Assembly (NCBI GenBank): GCA_017445845.1
Contig: JAFSRY010000049.1
Coordinates: 1 to 64,000 of the forward strand
Length of the DNA: 64,000 nucleotides
Direction: 5' to 3'
Origin: Prevotella sp.
GTDB taxonomy: Bacteria; Bacteroidota; Bacteroidia; Bacteroidales; Bacteroidaceae
A program made the position numbers and the translations under genes. The notes under the pieces are model-generated. The model ran no database searches and had not been told where the DNA came from. It saw nothing but the letters and a program-made list of their open reading frames with translations. This document shows, in pieces, positions 33,652-42,237 of this stretch. Within the stretch, counting starts at the first letter, position 1, and each line of letters begins with the position of its first letter.

Positions 33652-34242
33652 ATGAACAAAATTACATTGGTAGTTGTCGACTGCCAGCATGACTTCCTGG
33701 AGGGAGGCAGTCTGGAAGTGAAGGGCGGACTGGCGGCCGTGGGCCACATACGCGAGTTGCTGTTGAGTGGAAAAGTAGGACGTGTCGTCTTCACGCAAGA
33801 CTGGCACCCGAAAGATCACTGTTCGTTTGCCGGGCAGGGTGGACCGTGGCCCTCCCACTGTGTGCGCGGCACGCGGGGTGCCAACATCCATCCCGACCTG
33901 CTGCAGGCGGTCAGGAAGATGAACATCTATGCCGAGTTCCTGCACAAGGGCAAAGACCAAGACCGCGAGGAATACACCGCCTTTGAACATCTGCACGACT
34001 ATGCCGACTACCACGCCTACCATGCTGCATCGGCAAAGACGAAGAAGCCCGAGGTGATGGCCTTTGGCAAGAAGGAGCCGGTGGTGGTGTGCGGCATTGC
34101 CGGCGACGTATGTGTGCTGAACACGCTGAAGTCGCTGCGTCCGATGTGCCCGGCCGTATTCACCCAAGGCACTGCCTCGCTCGATGGCGGCCAAGCCCTC
34201 AACGACTACATTCGCGAGGAAGGCCTACAAGTAATTGAATGA
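33652..34242 (+). CDS. pncA: Nicotinamidase
   Basis: A 196-residue cysteine hydrolase of the isochorismatase fold that converts nicotinamide to nicotinate for NAD salvage in the cytoplasm. The catalytic triad is visible as Asp10 (VVDCQHDF), Lys99 (FLHKGKD) and Cys154 (CGIAGDVCVLNT). The metal site Asp50-His52-His56 (QDWHPKDHCSF) is intact. The cis-peptide region before Cys154 is normal. A strong hairpin terminator follows. Confidence 0.93.
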   Translation: MNKITLVVVDCQHDFLEGGSLEVKGGLAAVGHIRELLLSGKVGRVVFTQDWHPKDHCSFAGQGGPWPSHCVRGTRGANIHPDLLQAVRKMNIYAEFLHKGKDQDREEYTAFEHLHDYADYHAYHAASAKTKKPEVMAFGKKEPVVVCGIAGDVCVLNTLKSLRPMCPAVFTQGTASLDGGQALNDYIREEGLQVIE

Positions 34243-34305
34243 CAATGGCAAAGAACGACACCCAGGCTTAAGAGAAAGCCAGAAACTCAAGACGGATAAT
34301 ATGTC

Positions 34306-34353
34306 ATCGCCGGACGAAGGGGCACCTTTCGTCCGGCGATTTCTTTGCTTTCG
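34306..34353 (+). terminator. Terminator after pncA
   Basis: ATCGCCGGACGAA (34306-34318) and TTCGTCCGGCGAT (34328-34340) give a perfect 13-bp stem followed by TTCTTTGCTTT. Confidence 0.85.
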
Positions 34354-34402
34354 TAATGAGACAAATTTCATCCGACCTTTTGACTTTGTCTTCCTCTGTC
34401 GC

Positions 34403-34441
34403 GACTCGGCAATGTGCAAACAAGTTTGCATTGCCCTCGCT
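34403..34441 (+). repeat. Hairpin element GACTCGGCA...CTCGCT, copy A
   Basis: A stem (GGCAATG..GCAAAC/GTTTGCATTGCC) flanked by GACTCGGCA and CTCGCT. The same flanks and layout, with a different stem sequence, recur on the minus strand at 45931-45970 inside the MITE-like element. An 88-codon frame crossing this region is not considered coding. Confidence 0.6.
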
Positions 34442-34525
34442 GCTCCATCGGTTCTCGCCAAGGCAGACATCAAGCAAGCTTGGTCTGCTCTTTTGTCTTA
34501 ACGAAAATGTTGGATTTTGTAGGGA

Positions 34526-35302
34526 CTATTTGTGTGTCGAGACGTTGAACTCGCTCACCGGCGACACCGTTTCCGAGCCTTGGCGTACTGATGCCACCAG
34601 GCGGACCGTTCCGTTCTTCAGACTGCCATCACCCTTGACGAGGGCGGTATAGCGGATGCCCTTTCCTGGGAGGATGCTCTCGACATGAATACCGGGCGAC
34701 ACATAGACATGTTTGTTGCCGATGGCTTCTACCAAGGGCTGCACATCGTAGAGGGTCTGCTGGCTACGGTTGTAGACTTCGAAGATGACTTTTCCCATCT
34801 CACCCCGGCTGAGGATACCGTCGTGGTCGTCGTCGACGAAACGAGCATTGCGAATTTCCACGGCAGCCCCGCTCCAGTTGTCGGCAGAGAGTTCGGCCAC
34901 GGGTTGCTGTCCCATGTATTCATTGTTATATTCAGGTCCGTTGAAATCATACAGGCGGTCGTCACCGCTGTTGGTGGCATCGAAGCCACTATAGTCATCC
35001 GAAGACCGCTGGGCAGCCTTCTTCTGAGCCTTTCGCTGTTGCACCTGCTGATAGCGGTCATGCACCTCCTGCCGGTTTTTCTTGTCTTTTGCTGCACCGA
35101 TGGCACCGCCGATAGCTGCGCCGCCGACCATACCGACGATGGTTCCGACATCATGACCACGTCCGCCGTCAGTGATGCCGCCAATGGCACTGCCGAGGAT
35201 TGAACCGAACTGGGCGCCCGAGTAGGCACCAGCGCCCTCATAGGTGCCGCAACTGCTCATGAGTAAGGCGGCAGCCATTCCATATACAATTACTTTCTTC
35301 AT
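34526..35302 (-). CDS. Glycine-zipper lipoprotein
   Basis: A 258-residue lipoprotein from the ATG at 35302 (lipobox LMSSC). Residues of about 25-80 form a glycine zipper (AIGGITDGG, GMVGGAAIGGAIGAAK) that could insert into or span a membrane. A basic Gln/Arg/Lys helical stretch follows (YQQVQQRKAQKKAAQ), then an acidic linker containing DDDHDGILSRGE, an EF-hand-like calcium motif, and a C-terminal Ig-like beta domain (VIFEVYNRSQQTLYDVQPLV, IRYTALVKG) resembling a DUF1573/CARDB-type fold. Function unknown; an envelope-structural role is inferred. A -7 element sits at 35330-35337. Confidence 0.8.
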   Translation of the reverse strand: MKKVIVYGMAAALLMSSCGTYEGAGAYSGAQFGSILGSAIGGITDGGRGHDVGTIVGMVGGAAIGGAIGAAKDKKNRQEVHDRYQQVQQRKAQKKAAQRSSDDYSGFDATNSGDDRLYDFNGPEYNNEYMGQQPVAELSADNWSGAAVEIRNARFVDDDHDGILSRGEMGKVIFEVYNRSQQTLYDVQPLVEAIGNKHVYVSPGIHVESILPGKGIRYTALVKGDGSLKNGTVRLVASVRQGSETVSPVSEFNVSTHK

Positions 35303-35329
35303 AGCGATTATCGTCTTATTTATCGAATG

Positions 35330-35337
35330 CAAAATTA
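35330..35337 (-). promoter_or_regulatory. -7 element of the glycine-zipper gene
   Basis: TAATTTTG on the minus strand with CTTG (one mismatch to TTTG) 20 bp further upstream; 27 bp before the ATG. Confidence 0.55.
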
Positions 35338-35429
35338 CATTGATTTCCACAACTCTGCAAGGGATTTTCCCTAATTCTCCATAGGGAAAACCCTATAAAA
35401 AAGAATGAGAGCCACACCCCAGCCACCTT

Positions 35430-37076
35430 TCACCTCACCCTATACTTATCGCCGGTTTCATTGACGAAGATACGGCGATAGGACTCGTTGTAACCTTCGC
35501 GAAGCGGTGGGGCTCCAAGGCCGTCTTCGGTCTTTTCAAATTGTCCGTCCTTCTCGGGTTTTACGGCAAGGTCATTATGTTTAACAATCAGATACTCACC
35601 GAGTTGCTTCCAACGGCTCAGCATTTCGGCCGCACAGTCTTCTCCATGTCTGGTGAGCAGTTCACGGGCATCGGGGGTGTGCTGTGGACAGAGGGCGAGG
35701 GCCCGTGCTTCGATGTCTTTTTGAGCGTCGATATACTTGTCCTGCAGCTCCTCACGAACGCGCTTCACATCGGGCATCAACCGCGAGTAGCGCGGATAGG
35801 TCATATTGGAAACCCAGTTGCACACCCAGAAGGCGGAATTCCAAGAGAATTGCAAGTCGGTAGCGTCGGGGGCATCGTAACAGAGGGGAACGCGGGTGGC
35901 CTGGCAATAGACAGGCGTGTAGGTGACCATGTTGGCATCGTCGTTGCCAAACCAGATGATACCTCCAACGGCATCGGGCAGCCAAGAACGCATCTGGCAG
36001 ACCATCGTGCAACAGCTCTGCTGTGTAGCGATGGGGCGCTCGAAAAAGTAAGTCTTCCCATCGACCTCGAACTCCTGCGGTCGCGGACGATAGGGCGAGT
36101 CCCATGCTCCACCGCCAGGGCCTTTGGTCATGTCGAAAGGCGTACCCTCATAATGGTCACGCATACCGTCCATTGCCATGCGCAGGCTGACCTTATGACG
36201 CGGTTTCATATAGAGTGGGATGATGCCGTCGTCATCGACGTCCTGTCCTTCCACATAAGGCAGATAGCGCTCCATGCCGTCACAGTGCATATTGTAGAAA
36301 CTCCACACACGGGCCTCACAGGCACGCTGCATGTGGAAGTTCGTGGGAGAGTAGGCCTTGGAGAAACTGAACTCGGCATCCTTTCCCGAAAAGTAACCCT
36401 TTCGGCGGGCAAAGGAGATGACATCCTTAGAAAACATCACGTTGGCCTTGTCCTTCATGTCGAAATGATGGATGCGGCTCTGGTTGGCATGGGCACAGAT
36501 GCAGTCATCGGGGATGCGGATGGCCACCCAGACGGCACCCTTCTCATCCTTTCCCTTGCCAATCATCTCCATTATCCAAATCTCGTTGGGGTCGGCAATG
36601 GAGAAGGTCTCGCCCGTAGAGGCATAGCCGTACTCATCGACCAGCGACGTCATCACCTGAATGGCCTCGCGAGCCGTTCGGGCACGCTGCAAACCGAGGT
36701 TCATCAGACTGACATAGTCGAGGGTGCCGTTACGCTCGCAGAGTTCCTTGCGTCCTGTGAACGTCGTCTCGGTGATGGTCAGCTGATGTTCGTTGATTTG
36801 CCCGATGACCTGATAGGTCTTTGCGACCTCTGCAATCTCACCCATATAATGGTTGTGGTCAGCATCGACAACATGACGCAGTTCACCCGCCTCATGGTGG
36901 GCTGCAGGAAAGAAAGGCAGCCGGCCATACATGCCGTAGCTGTCCATGTTGTAGGTTACGATGGTTGAGCCGTCGGCAGAAGCATTTTTTCCGATAAGAA
37001 AGTTTGTGCACGCCCGGGCACCTGCCACGGCAAAGCCGACGGCCACTGCCGTCAGCAACAGTCTCTGTTTTTTCAT
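35430..37076 (-). CDS. C69-family dipeptidase
   Basis: A 548-residue secreted N-terminal-nucleophile hydrolase. The signal peptide ends GARA and leaves Cys23 (CTNFLIGK) as the first mature residue, the catalytic nucleophile of peptidase family C69. Further family features are STIVTYNMDSYGMYG, LTITETTFTGRKEL, FSIADPNEIWIMEMIGKG and CICAHANQSRIHHF. It probably releases dipeptides in the periplasm. Length is typical for Bacteroidales. A complete promoter lies just upstream and the gene stands alone. Confidence 0.92.
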   Translation of the reverse strand: MKKQRLLLTAVAVGFAVAGARACTNFLIGKNASADGSTIVTYNMDSYGMYGRLPFFPAAHHEAGELRHVVDADHNHYMGEIAEVAKTYQVIGQINEHQLTITETTFTGRKELCERNGTLDYVSLMNLGLQRARTAREAIQVMTSLVDEYGYASTGETFSIADPNEIWIMEMIGKGKDEKGAVWVAIRIPDDCICAHANQSRIHHFDMKDKANVMFSKDVISFARRKGYFSGKDAEFSFSKAYSPTNFHMQRACEARVWSFYNMHCDGMERYLPYVEGQDVDDDGIIPLYMKPRHKVSLRMAMDGMRDHYEGTPFDMTKGPGGGAWDSPYRPRPQEFEVDGKTYFFERPIATQQSCCTMVCQMRSWLPDAVGGIIWFGNDDANMVTYTPVYCQATRVPLCYDAPDATDLQFSWNSAFWVCNWVSNMTYPRYSRLMPDVKRVREELQDKYIDAQKDIEARALALCPQHTPDARELLTRHGEDCAAEMLSRWKQLGEYLIVKHNDLAVKPEKDGQFEKTEDGLGAPPLREGYNESYRRIFVNETGDKYRVR

Positions 37077-37107
37077 GATGTACGTTCTTTATGATTGTTC
37101 TGACGGG

Positions 37108-37139
37108 CAAAGTTAGTGAAATCTTTTTAGACCACCAAA
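37108..37139 (-). promoter_or_regulatory. Promoter of the C69 dipeptidase gene
   Basis: On the minus strand TTTG (37136-37139), 20 bp, TAACTTTG (37108-37115); predicted leader about 30 nt. Confidence 0.8.
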
Positions 37140-37256
37140 AAAAGGCCCGCAAAAAGCATTCCTCCCCCCACATCCATCCGCCCCATACCAAGGAGTTGAC
37201 ATAAAATAAGAAAAATAATATATTTTATTAAATAGGTGTAAAAAAGAGTTTTTCCG

Positions 37257-37288
37257 CTTGCGAAATTCACGGAATTTATCTAACTTTG
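37257..37288 (+). promoter_or_regulatory. Promoter of the IMP cyclohydrolase/mre unit
   Basis: CTTG (37257-37260, one mismatch to TTTG), 20 bp, TAACTTTG (37281-37288). It could drive the cyclohydrolase gene and, by read-through, mreB and following genes. Confidence 0.7.
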
Positions 37289-37346
37289 CGCCTGAATATC
37301 CTCTTGCTGAAAAGAAGGACAAAAACAAAAAACAAGAGCAATCATC

Positions 37347-37934
37347 ATGGCAGACAGCAAACAAATCAAGACAGCACTCATCTCGGTCTTCCATAAGGAC
37401 GGACTGGAAGAGTTGCTTGAAAAGCTGAACCGCGAGGGCGTGAAATTCCTGTCGACAGGCGGCACGCAAAGTTTCATCGAAGGACTCGGCTACGAGTGTC
37501 AGAAGGTGGAAGACCTCACCACCTATCCCTCTATCCTCGGCGGTCGCGTCAAGACTCTCCACCCGATAGTCTTCGGGGGCATCCTGGCCCGTCGCGACAA
37601 CGACGGCGACCGCGAACAGATGCAACGCTACGACATTCCCGAGATAGACCTCGTCATCGTCGACCTCTATCCCTTCGAACAGACTGTTGCCAGCGGAGCT
37701 TCCGAACAAGATGTCATCGAGAAAATTGACATCGGCGGCATCTCCCTCATCCGTGCTGCAGCCAAAAACTTCGAGGATGTCGTCATCGTTCCCTCCAAGT
37801 CCGAATACAGCGTGTTGCTCGACATCCTTAACCGGCAAGGCGCGACAACCACTCGCCAACAACGGCGCAACCTGGCGAAGCGGGCTTTCGGAGTCAGCTC
37901 ACACTACGACACTGCCATCCACGAGTGGTTCTAA
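37347..37934 (+). CDS. purH: Stand-alone IMP cyclohydrolase (N-terminal PurH domain)
   Basis: A 195-residue protein corresponding only to the MGS-like cyclohydrolase half of PurH. It closes FAICAR to IMP, the last step of purine synthesis. LISVFHKDGLEELLEKL, FLSTGGTQSFIEGLGY, TTYPSILGGRVKTLHP and LVIVDLYPFEQTV are all conserved, and the end (SSHYDTAIHEWF) matches the natural domain boundary (DTAIFNYF in full PurH). The AICAR transformylase half (about 320 residues) is absent; the 63 bases after the stop do not continue it in any frame. So this is a real single-domain gene, not a frameshift. The transformylase must come from another gene. Located 63 bp before mreB. Confidence 0.9.
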   Translation: MADSKQIKTALISVFHKDGLEELLEKLNREGVKFLSTGGTQSFIEGLGYECQKVEDLTTYPSILGGRVKTLHPIVFGGILARRDNDGDREQMQRYDIPEIDLVIVDLYPFEQTVASGASEQDVIEKIDIGGISLIRAAAKNFEDVVIVPSKSEYSVLLDILNRQGATTTRQQRRNLAKRAFGVSSHYDTAIHEWF

Positions 37935-37997
37935 AAGACTCTTGACATCAGAATACCGTTGGATTCATTCATTTTTATAACATACTAAAAGACATAT

Positions 37998-39017
37998 ATG
38001 GGATTTTTTTCATTGAACCGAGAAATAGCTATGGACCTCGGAACGGCCAACACCATTATCATCAGCAATGACAAGATAGTAGTTGATGAGCCGTCAGTAG
38101 TGGCCCTCGACCGCAACAACAAGATGATTGCCGTCGGTGAGAAGGCTAAGATGATGCACGAAAAGACAAACCCCGACATTCGCACCATCCGCCCTTTGCG
38201 CGACGGTGTGATTGCCGACTTCTCTGCTTGCGAGCAGATGATGCGCGGACTTATCAAGATGGTACACTCAGGCAACCGTCTCTTCTCACCTTCGATGCGC
38301 ATGGTCATCGGTGTTCCATCCGGGTCGACCGAAGTAGAACTGCGTGCCGTTCGTGACTCTGCCGAACATGCCGACGGTCGCGACGTCTACCTCATCTTCG
38401 AGCCTATGGCCGCCGCCATCGGTATCGGACTCGACGTCGAGGCTCCGCAAGGTAATATGATTGTCGACATCGGTGGCGGTTCCACCGAGATTGCCGTCAT
38501 TTCCCTGGGCGGCATCGTGTCGAACAACTCTATCCGCACAGCCGGCGACGACCTCACGGCCGACATTCAGGACTACATGCTGAAACAGCACAACGTGAAA
38601 GTCAGTGAGCGCATGGCCGAGCGCATTAAGATACAAGTAGGCTCGGCACTGACCGACCTGGGCGAGGAAGCTCCCGAAGACTTCGTCGTCATCGGCCCGA
38701 ACCGCATCACAGCCCTGCCGATGGAAGTGCCCGTATGCTATCAGGAGATTGCCCACTGCATCGACAAGACCATTGCAAAGATTGAGAATGCCGTCCTGTC
38801 GGCTCTCGAGAACACGCCGCCTGAACTCTATGCCGACATTGTCCGCGATGGCATCTGGCTCTCCGGCGGTGGTGCCTTGCTCCGTGGCCTTGCCAAGCGA
38901 CTGAGCGATAAGTTCAACATCACCTTCCATGTTCCCGACGATCCTTTGCGCAGTGTTGCCAAGGGTGCCGGCATCGCCCTGAAGAATGTTGAGCGTTTCT
39001 CGTTCCTCATGCGGTAG
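37998..39017 (+). CDS. mreB: Rod-shape actin MreB
   Basis: A 339-residue bacterial actin that organises lateral cell-wall growth at the inner membrane. The ATPase signatures are clear: MDLGTANTII (phosphate 1) near residue 13, VDIGGGSTEIAVIS (phosphate 2) near 155, LSGGGALLRGL (adenosine) near 290, and the MVIGVPSGSTEVE segment near 97. It opens the mreB-mreC-mreD-mrdA-rodA operon, the core elongasome. No own promoter is obvious in the short upstream gap. Confidence 0.97.
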   Translation: MGFFSLNREIAMDLGTANTIIISNDKIVVDEPSVVALDRNNKMIAVGEKAKMMHEKTNPDIRTIRPLRDGVIADFSACEQMMRGLIKMVHSGNRLFSPSMRMVIGVPSGSTEVELRAVRDSAEHADGRDVYLIFEPMAAAIGIGLDVEAPQGNMIVDIGGGSTEIAVISLGGIVSNNSIRTAGDDLTADIQDYMLKQHNVKVSERMAERIKIQVGSALTDLGEEAPEDFVVIGPNRITALPMEVPVCYQEIAHCIDKTIAKIENAVLSALENTPPELYADIVRDGIWLSGGGALLRGLAKRLSDKFNITFHVPDDPLRSVAKGAGIALKNVERFSFLMR

Positions 39018-39026
39018 TTGTTATAG

Positions 39027-39890
39027 GTGAAGGCACTACTCGACTTTATTGCCCGTCACAACCACTGGTTTCTGTTTCTCCTTCTGGAGGTTGTGAGCTT
39101 CGTGCTGCTCTTTCGGTTCAACCGCTATCAGGGCAGCGCGTGGTTTTCATCGGCCAATTATGTAGCGGGGAAGGTTTACGAGATGGACTCGAAAGTGAAC
39201 TCCTATTTCTCGCTGATTCCGCTGAACGAACAGCTGACCCGTCGCAACCTCCAGCTGGAACAGCAGGTGCAGGCTCTGTCCGAGCAAATCATCGACCTCA
39301 CCCACGACTCCACCTACCGTGACCCGCAACGTCTGGAGGGTTTGGAACAGATGCAGCTCATCCCAGCCAAAGTAGTATCCAACACGCTTGACCGCCACGA
39401 CAACCTGATGACCATCAACCGTGGTTCTGCCGACGGAGTCAGAAAGGATATGGGCGTGGTGAGCGGTCATGGCATTGTGGGTATAGTCTACCTTGTGTCG
39501 GCCCATTATGCCGTGGTGATGCCGGTTCTCAACTCTCACAGCAGCATCAGCTGTTCCATCAAGGGCAGCGGTTACTTTGGTTCGTTGGAGTGGACGGGTG
39601 GCGACGCCGAAGTGGCTCATGTCGACGGCATCCCCCTTCATGCAAAGTTTGCCAAAGGCGACAGCATCGTCACCAGCGGATATTCATCCATTTTCCCGGC
39701 AGGCCTTCTTGCAGGCACTATTAAGAGCAAGAGCCATTCCGACGACGGACTGTCCTACAGGTTGTCAGTCCAGTTGGCAACCGACTTCGGCAGTCTTCGT
39801 GATGTCTGTGTTGTCGACAACACCCCGATGCGCGAACAACTCGACCTGCTTCGCCAGGCCGAAGAAAACAAGACGACAAGCTATGATTGA
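39027..39890 (+). CDS. mreC: Rod shape-determining protein MreC
   Basis: A 287-residue bitopic protein with one N-terminal membrane helix (WFLFLLLEVVSFVLLF), a coiled-coil stretch (LNEQLTRRNLQLEQQVQALSEQ truncated here) and the beta-rich MreC core (VVSNTLDRHDNLMTINRG, VVSGHGIVGIV). It links MreB filaments to periplasmic wall synthases. Start is a GTG 9 bp after the mreB stop; no ATG is available before the membrane helix. The stop overlaps mreD by 8 bp. Confidence 0.92.
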   Translation: MKALLDFIARHNHWFLFLLLEVVSFVLLFRFNRYQGSAWFSSANYVAGKVYEMDSKVNSYFSLIPLNEQLTRRNLQLEQQVQALSEQIIDLTHDSTYRDPQRLEGLEQMQLIPAKVVSNTLDRHDNLMTINRGSADGVRKDMGVVSGHGIVGIVYLVSAHYAVVMPVLNSHSSISCSIKGSGYFGSLEWTGGDAEVAHVDGIPLHAKFAKGDSIVTSGYSSIFPAGLLAGTIKSKSHSDDGLSYRLSVQLATDFGSLRDVCVVDNTPMREQLDLLRQAEENKTTSYD

Positions 39891-40377
39891 TGAAATAAGA
39901 CGCATTGCCCTTTTCCTGGTCTTCGTACTGGCTCAGGTGCTCGTGCTCAACCACATCCATCTGTTCGGTTGCGCCACGCCCCTGCTCTATGTCTATTTCA
40001 TCATTCTGTTCCCACGCAACTATGCCCGTTGGGCCTTGCTGCTGTGGGCTTTCGCGATGGGACTGACCGTTGACATTTTCTCCAACACTCCGGGCATGGC
40101 ATCGGCATCACTCACGCTGACAGCCCTCATCCACCCCTACTTTTTGAGTCTCTTTGTCAACCGCGAGGCAGCCGATAATCTGCAACCGGGCATTCACACC
40201 CTGGGACCAGTCAAATTTGCGTATTTTGCTGCGGTCCTTATTCTGATACACTGCCTGTGCTTCTTTACACTCGAAGCCTTCAGCTTCCTCAACGGACTGC
40301 GTTGGCTCGGCTGCGTGGCCGGCAGTTTCCTACTGACCTTCGTCCTCACCTACGTCATTGATAACCTGCGGAAATAA
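39883..40377 (+). CDS. mreD: Rod shape-determining protein MreD
   Basis: A 164-residue membrane protein with about five hydrophobic helices (IALFLVFVLAQVLVLNHIHLF at the N-terminus; MGLTVDIFSNTPGMASAS is the conserved loop). It belongs to the elongasome with MreC. The ATG at 39883 overlaps the mreC stop (ATGATTGA), so translation is coupled; longer frames upstream run through mreC and are rejected. Confidence 0.92.
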   Translation: MIDEIRRIALFLVFVLAQVLVLNHIHLFGCATPLLYVYFIILFPRNYARWALLLWAFAMGLTVDIFSNTPGMASASLTLTALIHPYFLSLFVNREAADNLQPGIHTLGPVKFAYFAAVLILIHCLCFFTLEAFSFLNGLRWLGCVAGSFLLTFVLTYVIDNLRK

Positions 40378-40386
40378 CTGCCTGTC

Positions 40387-42237
40387 GTGAAGAAAAACGA
40401 TCTTGATACTCGCCGGTTTGTCATAGGCGGTGTGGCCATCGCCATTGTCGTGGTCTACATCGTCCGCCTCTTCACGCTGCAGCTGATGAGCGACGACTAC
40501 AAGAAGAATGCCGACTCCAACGCCTTTCTGAAGAAGGTGGAATTTCCTTCGCGCGGTGTCATCAGCGACCGCAACGGTAAGCTGCTGGTCTATAACCAAC
40601 CTGCCTACGACATTATGGTCGTGATGAAAGAGGCACAAGACAACATCGACACCCTTGAATTCTGCCAGACCCTCGGCATCACCCGCGAATACTTCGACCG
40701 CCGCATGGCCGACATTCAGAACAGGACGAAGAACCCTGGCTATTCGAAGTTCACTCAGCAAATCTTCATGGGCCAGTTGTCCGACCGCGAGTTCAGTGTT
40801 TTCCACGAGAAGCTCTACCGCTTCCCTGGCTTCTATATCCAGAACCGCAGCATCCGCCAGTACGAATATCCCTATGCCGCCCATGTGCTTGGCGATGTGG
40901 CCGAGGTGTCGAAAGGCGACATTGAAGCCGACGACTACTATCAGCCCGGCGACTACATCGGCAAGCAGGGCGTTGAACGGTCGTACGAGCGACAGCTGCG
41001 CGGAGAGAAAGGCGTTCAGATTCTTCTCCGCGACGCCCACGGCCGCATACAAGGTCATTACATGGACGGCATCTACGACCATAAGCCCGTTCCTGGAAAG
41101 AACCTGACCCTTGCCCTCGACATCGACCTGCAGGCCCTTGGCGAGCGGCTGCTGGAAGGCAAGATTGGCAGCATCGTGGCCCTCGACCCTCAGACGGGCG
41201 AAGTGCTCTGCATGGTGTCGTCGCCCTCTTACGACCCTCGCACCATGGTGGGCAAGCAACGTGGCAGGCAACATCAGGCATTGTCAAAAGACCCTTGGAA
41301 GCCGCTCCTCAACCGAAGCATCATGGGCCAATATCCGCCGGGCTCAACGTTCAAGACATCGCAGGCGCTGACCTTCCTCAGCGAGGGAATCATCACTCCC
41401 CAAACCGCCTATCCCTGCTATCATGGTTTCATCTATAAAGGACTGAAGGTAGGCTGCCACGGCCACGGTTCACCATTGCCGCTCGTGCCTGCCATCGCCA
41501 CGTCGTGCAACGGTTTCTTCTGCTGGGGTCTCTATCACATGATGGGCAACCGCAAGAAATACCCTGACGTTCAGACCGCCATGAACACCTGGCGCGACTA
41601 TATGGTGTCGATGGGCTTCGGCTATAAGCTCGGCATCGACCTGCCGGGCGAGAAGCGCGGACTCATTCCCAATGCCGAATACTACGACAAAGCCTACAAA
41701 GGGTCGTGGAACGGACTGACCATCATCTCCATCTCCATCGGACAGGGCGAGGTGAACCTCACGCCCCTGCAGATTGCCAACCTCGGAGCGACCATCGCCA
41801 ACCGCGGTTTCTTCTATACTCCCCACGTCGTGAAGGAAGTAGAAGGCGAACCCCTCGACACCACCTTCACCACGCGCCACTATACGATGGCCCAGCGGTC
41901 GGCCTACGAGGAAGTCGTCCGCGGCATGAGGGCTGCTGCCACCGGCGGCACCTGCAGGGCGCTGGCCAAATACGACTTCGAAGCCTGCGGCAAGACGGGT
42001 ACGGCCCAGAACCGCGGCCACGACCACTCCATCTTCATGGGCTTTGCCCCGATGAACGACCCGAAGATAGCCATTGCCGTCTATGTTGAGAACGGTGGTT
42101 TCGGAGCCCACTATGGCGTGCCCATCGGAGGTCTGATGATGGAACAATACCTGAAGGGTTCGCTCTCGCCTTCGTCGGAAGCCGAGGCCGAAGTCTTCCA
42201 AAACAAACGCATCTTCTATGGAACGCAGGACAGATAA
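40387..42237 (+). CDS. mrdA: Penicillin-binding protein 2 (elongation transpeptidase)
   Basis: A 616-residue class B PBP that crosslinks lateral-wall peptidoglycan with RodA. An N-terminal membrane anchor (FVIGGVAIAIVVVYIVRLFTLQL), the dimerisation domain (EFPSRGVISDRNGKLLVYNQPAYD) and the transpeptidase domain are present. Catalytic motifs are SxxK (PPGSTFKT, Ser320), SxN (TSCNG near 374) and KTG (CGKTGTAQN near 536). Start is a GTG 9 bp after mreD. The C-terminus overlaps rodA by 20 bp. Confidence 0.96.
   Translation: MKKNDLDTRRFVIGGVAIAIVVVYIVRLFTLQLMSDDYKKNADSNAFLKKVEFPSRGVISDRNGKLLVYNQPAYDIMVVMKEAQDNIDTLEFCQTLGITREYFDRRMADIQNRTKNPGYSKFTQQIFMGQLSDREFSVFHEKLYRFPGFYIQNRSIRQYEYPYAAHVLGDVAEVSKGDIEADDYYQPGDYIGKQGVERSYERQLRGEKGVQILLRDAHGRIQGHYMDGIYDHKPVPGKNLTLALDIDLQALGERLLEGKIGSIVALDPQTGEVLCMVSSPSYDPRTMVGKQRGRQHQALSKDPWKPLLNRSIMGQYPPGSTFKTSQALTFLSEGIITPQTAYPCYHGFIYKGLKVGCHGHGSPLPLVPAIATSCNGFFCWGLYHMMGNRKKYPDVQTAMNTWRDYMVSMGFGYKLGIDLPGEKRGLIPNAEYYDKAYKGSWNGLTIISISIGQGEVNLTPLQIANLGATIANRGFFYTPHVVKEVEGEPLDTTFTTRHYTMAQRSAYEEVVRGMRAAATGGTCRALAKYDFEACGKTGTAQNRGHDHSIFMGFAPMNDPKIAIAVYVENGGFGAHYGVPIGGLMMEQYLKGSLSPSSEAEAEVFQNKRIFYGTQDR

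Noticed and set aside
33490-34194. 234-codon minus-strand frame over pncA
   Set aside because: Antisense to pncA, whose catalytic triad is complete, and its end reads through the 77-bp repeat.
34235-34501. 88-codon frame after pncA
   Set aside because: It overlaps the pncA stop, its terminator stem and a repeat hairpin; the sequence is explained by those structures.
37347-37990. Frameshifted or truncated purH
   Set aside because: The protein ends at the natural domain border and no frame downstream resumes the transformylase domain before mreB.
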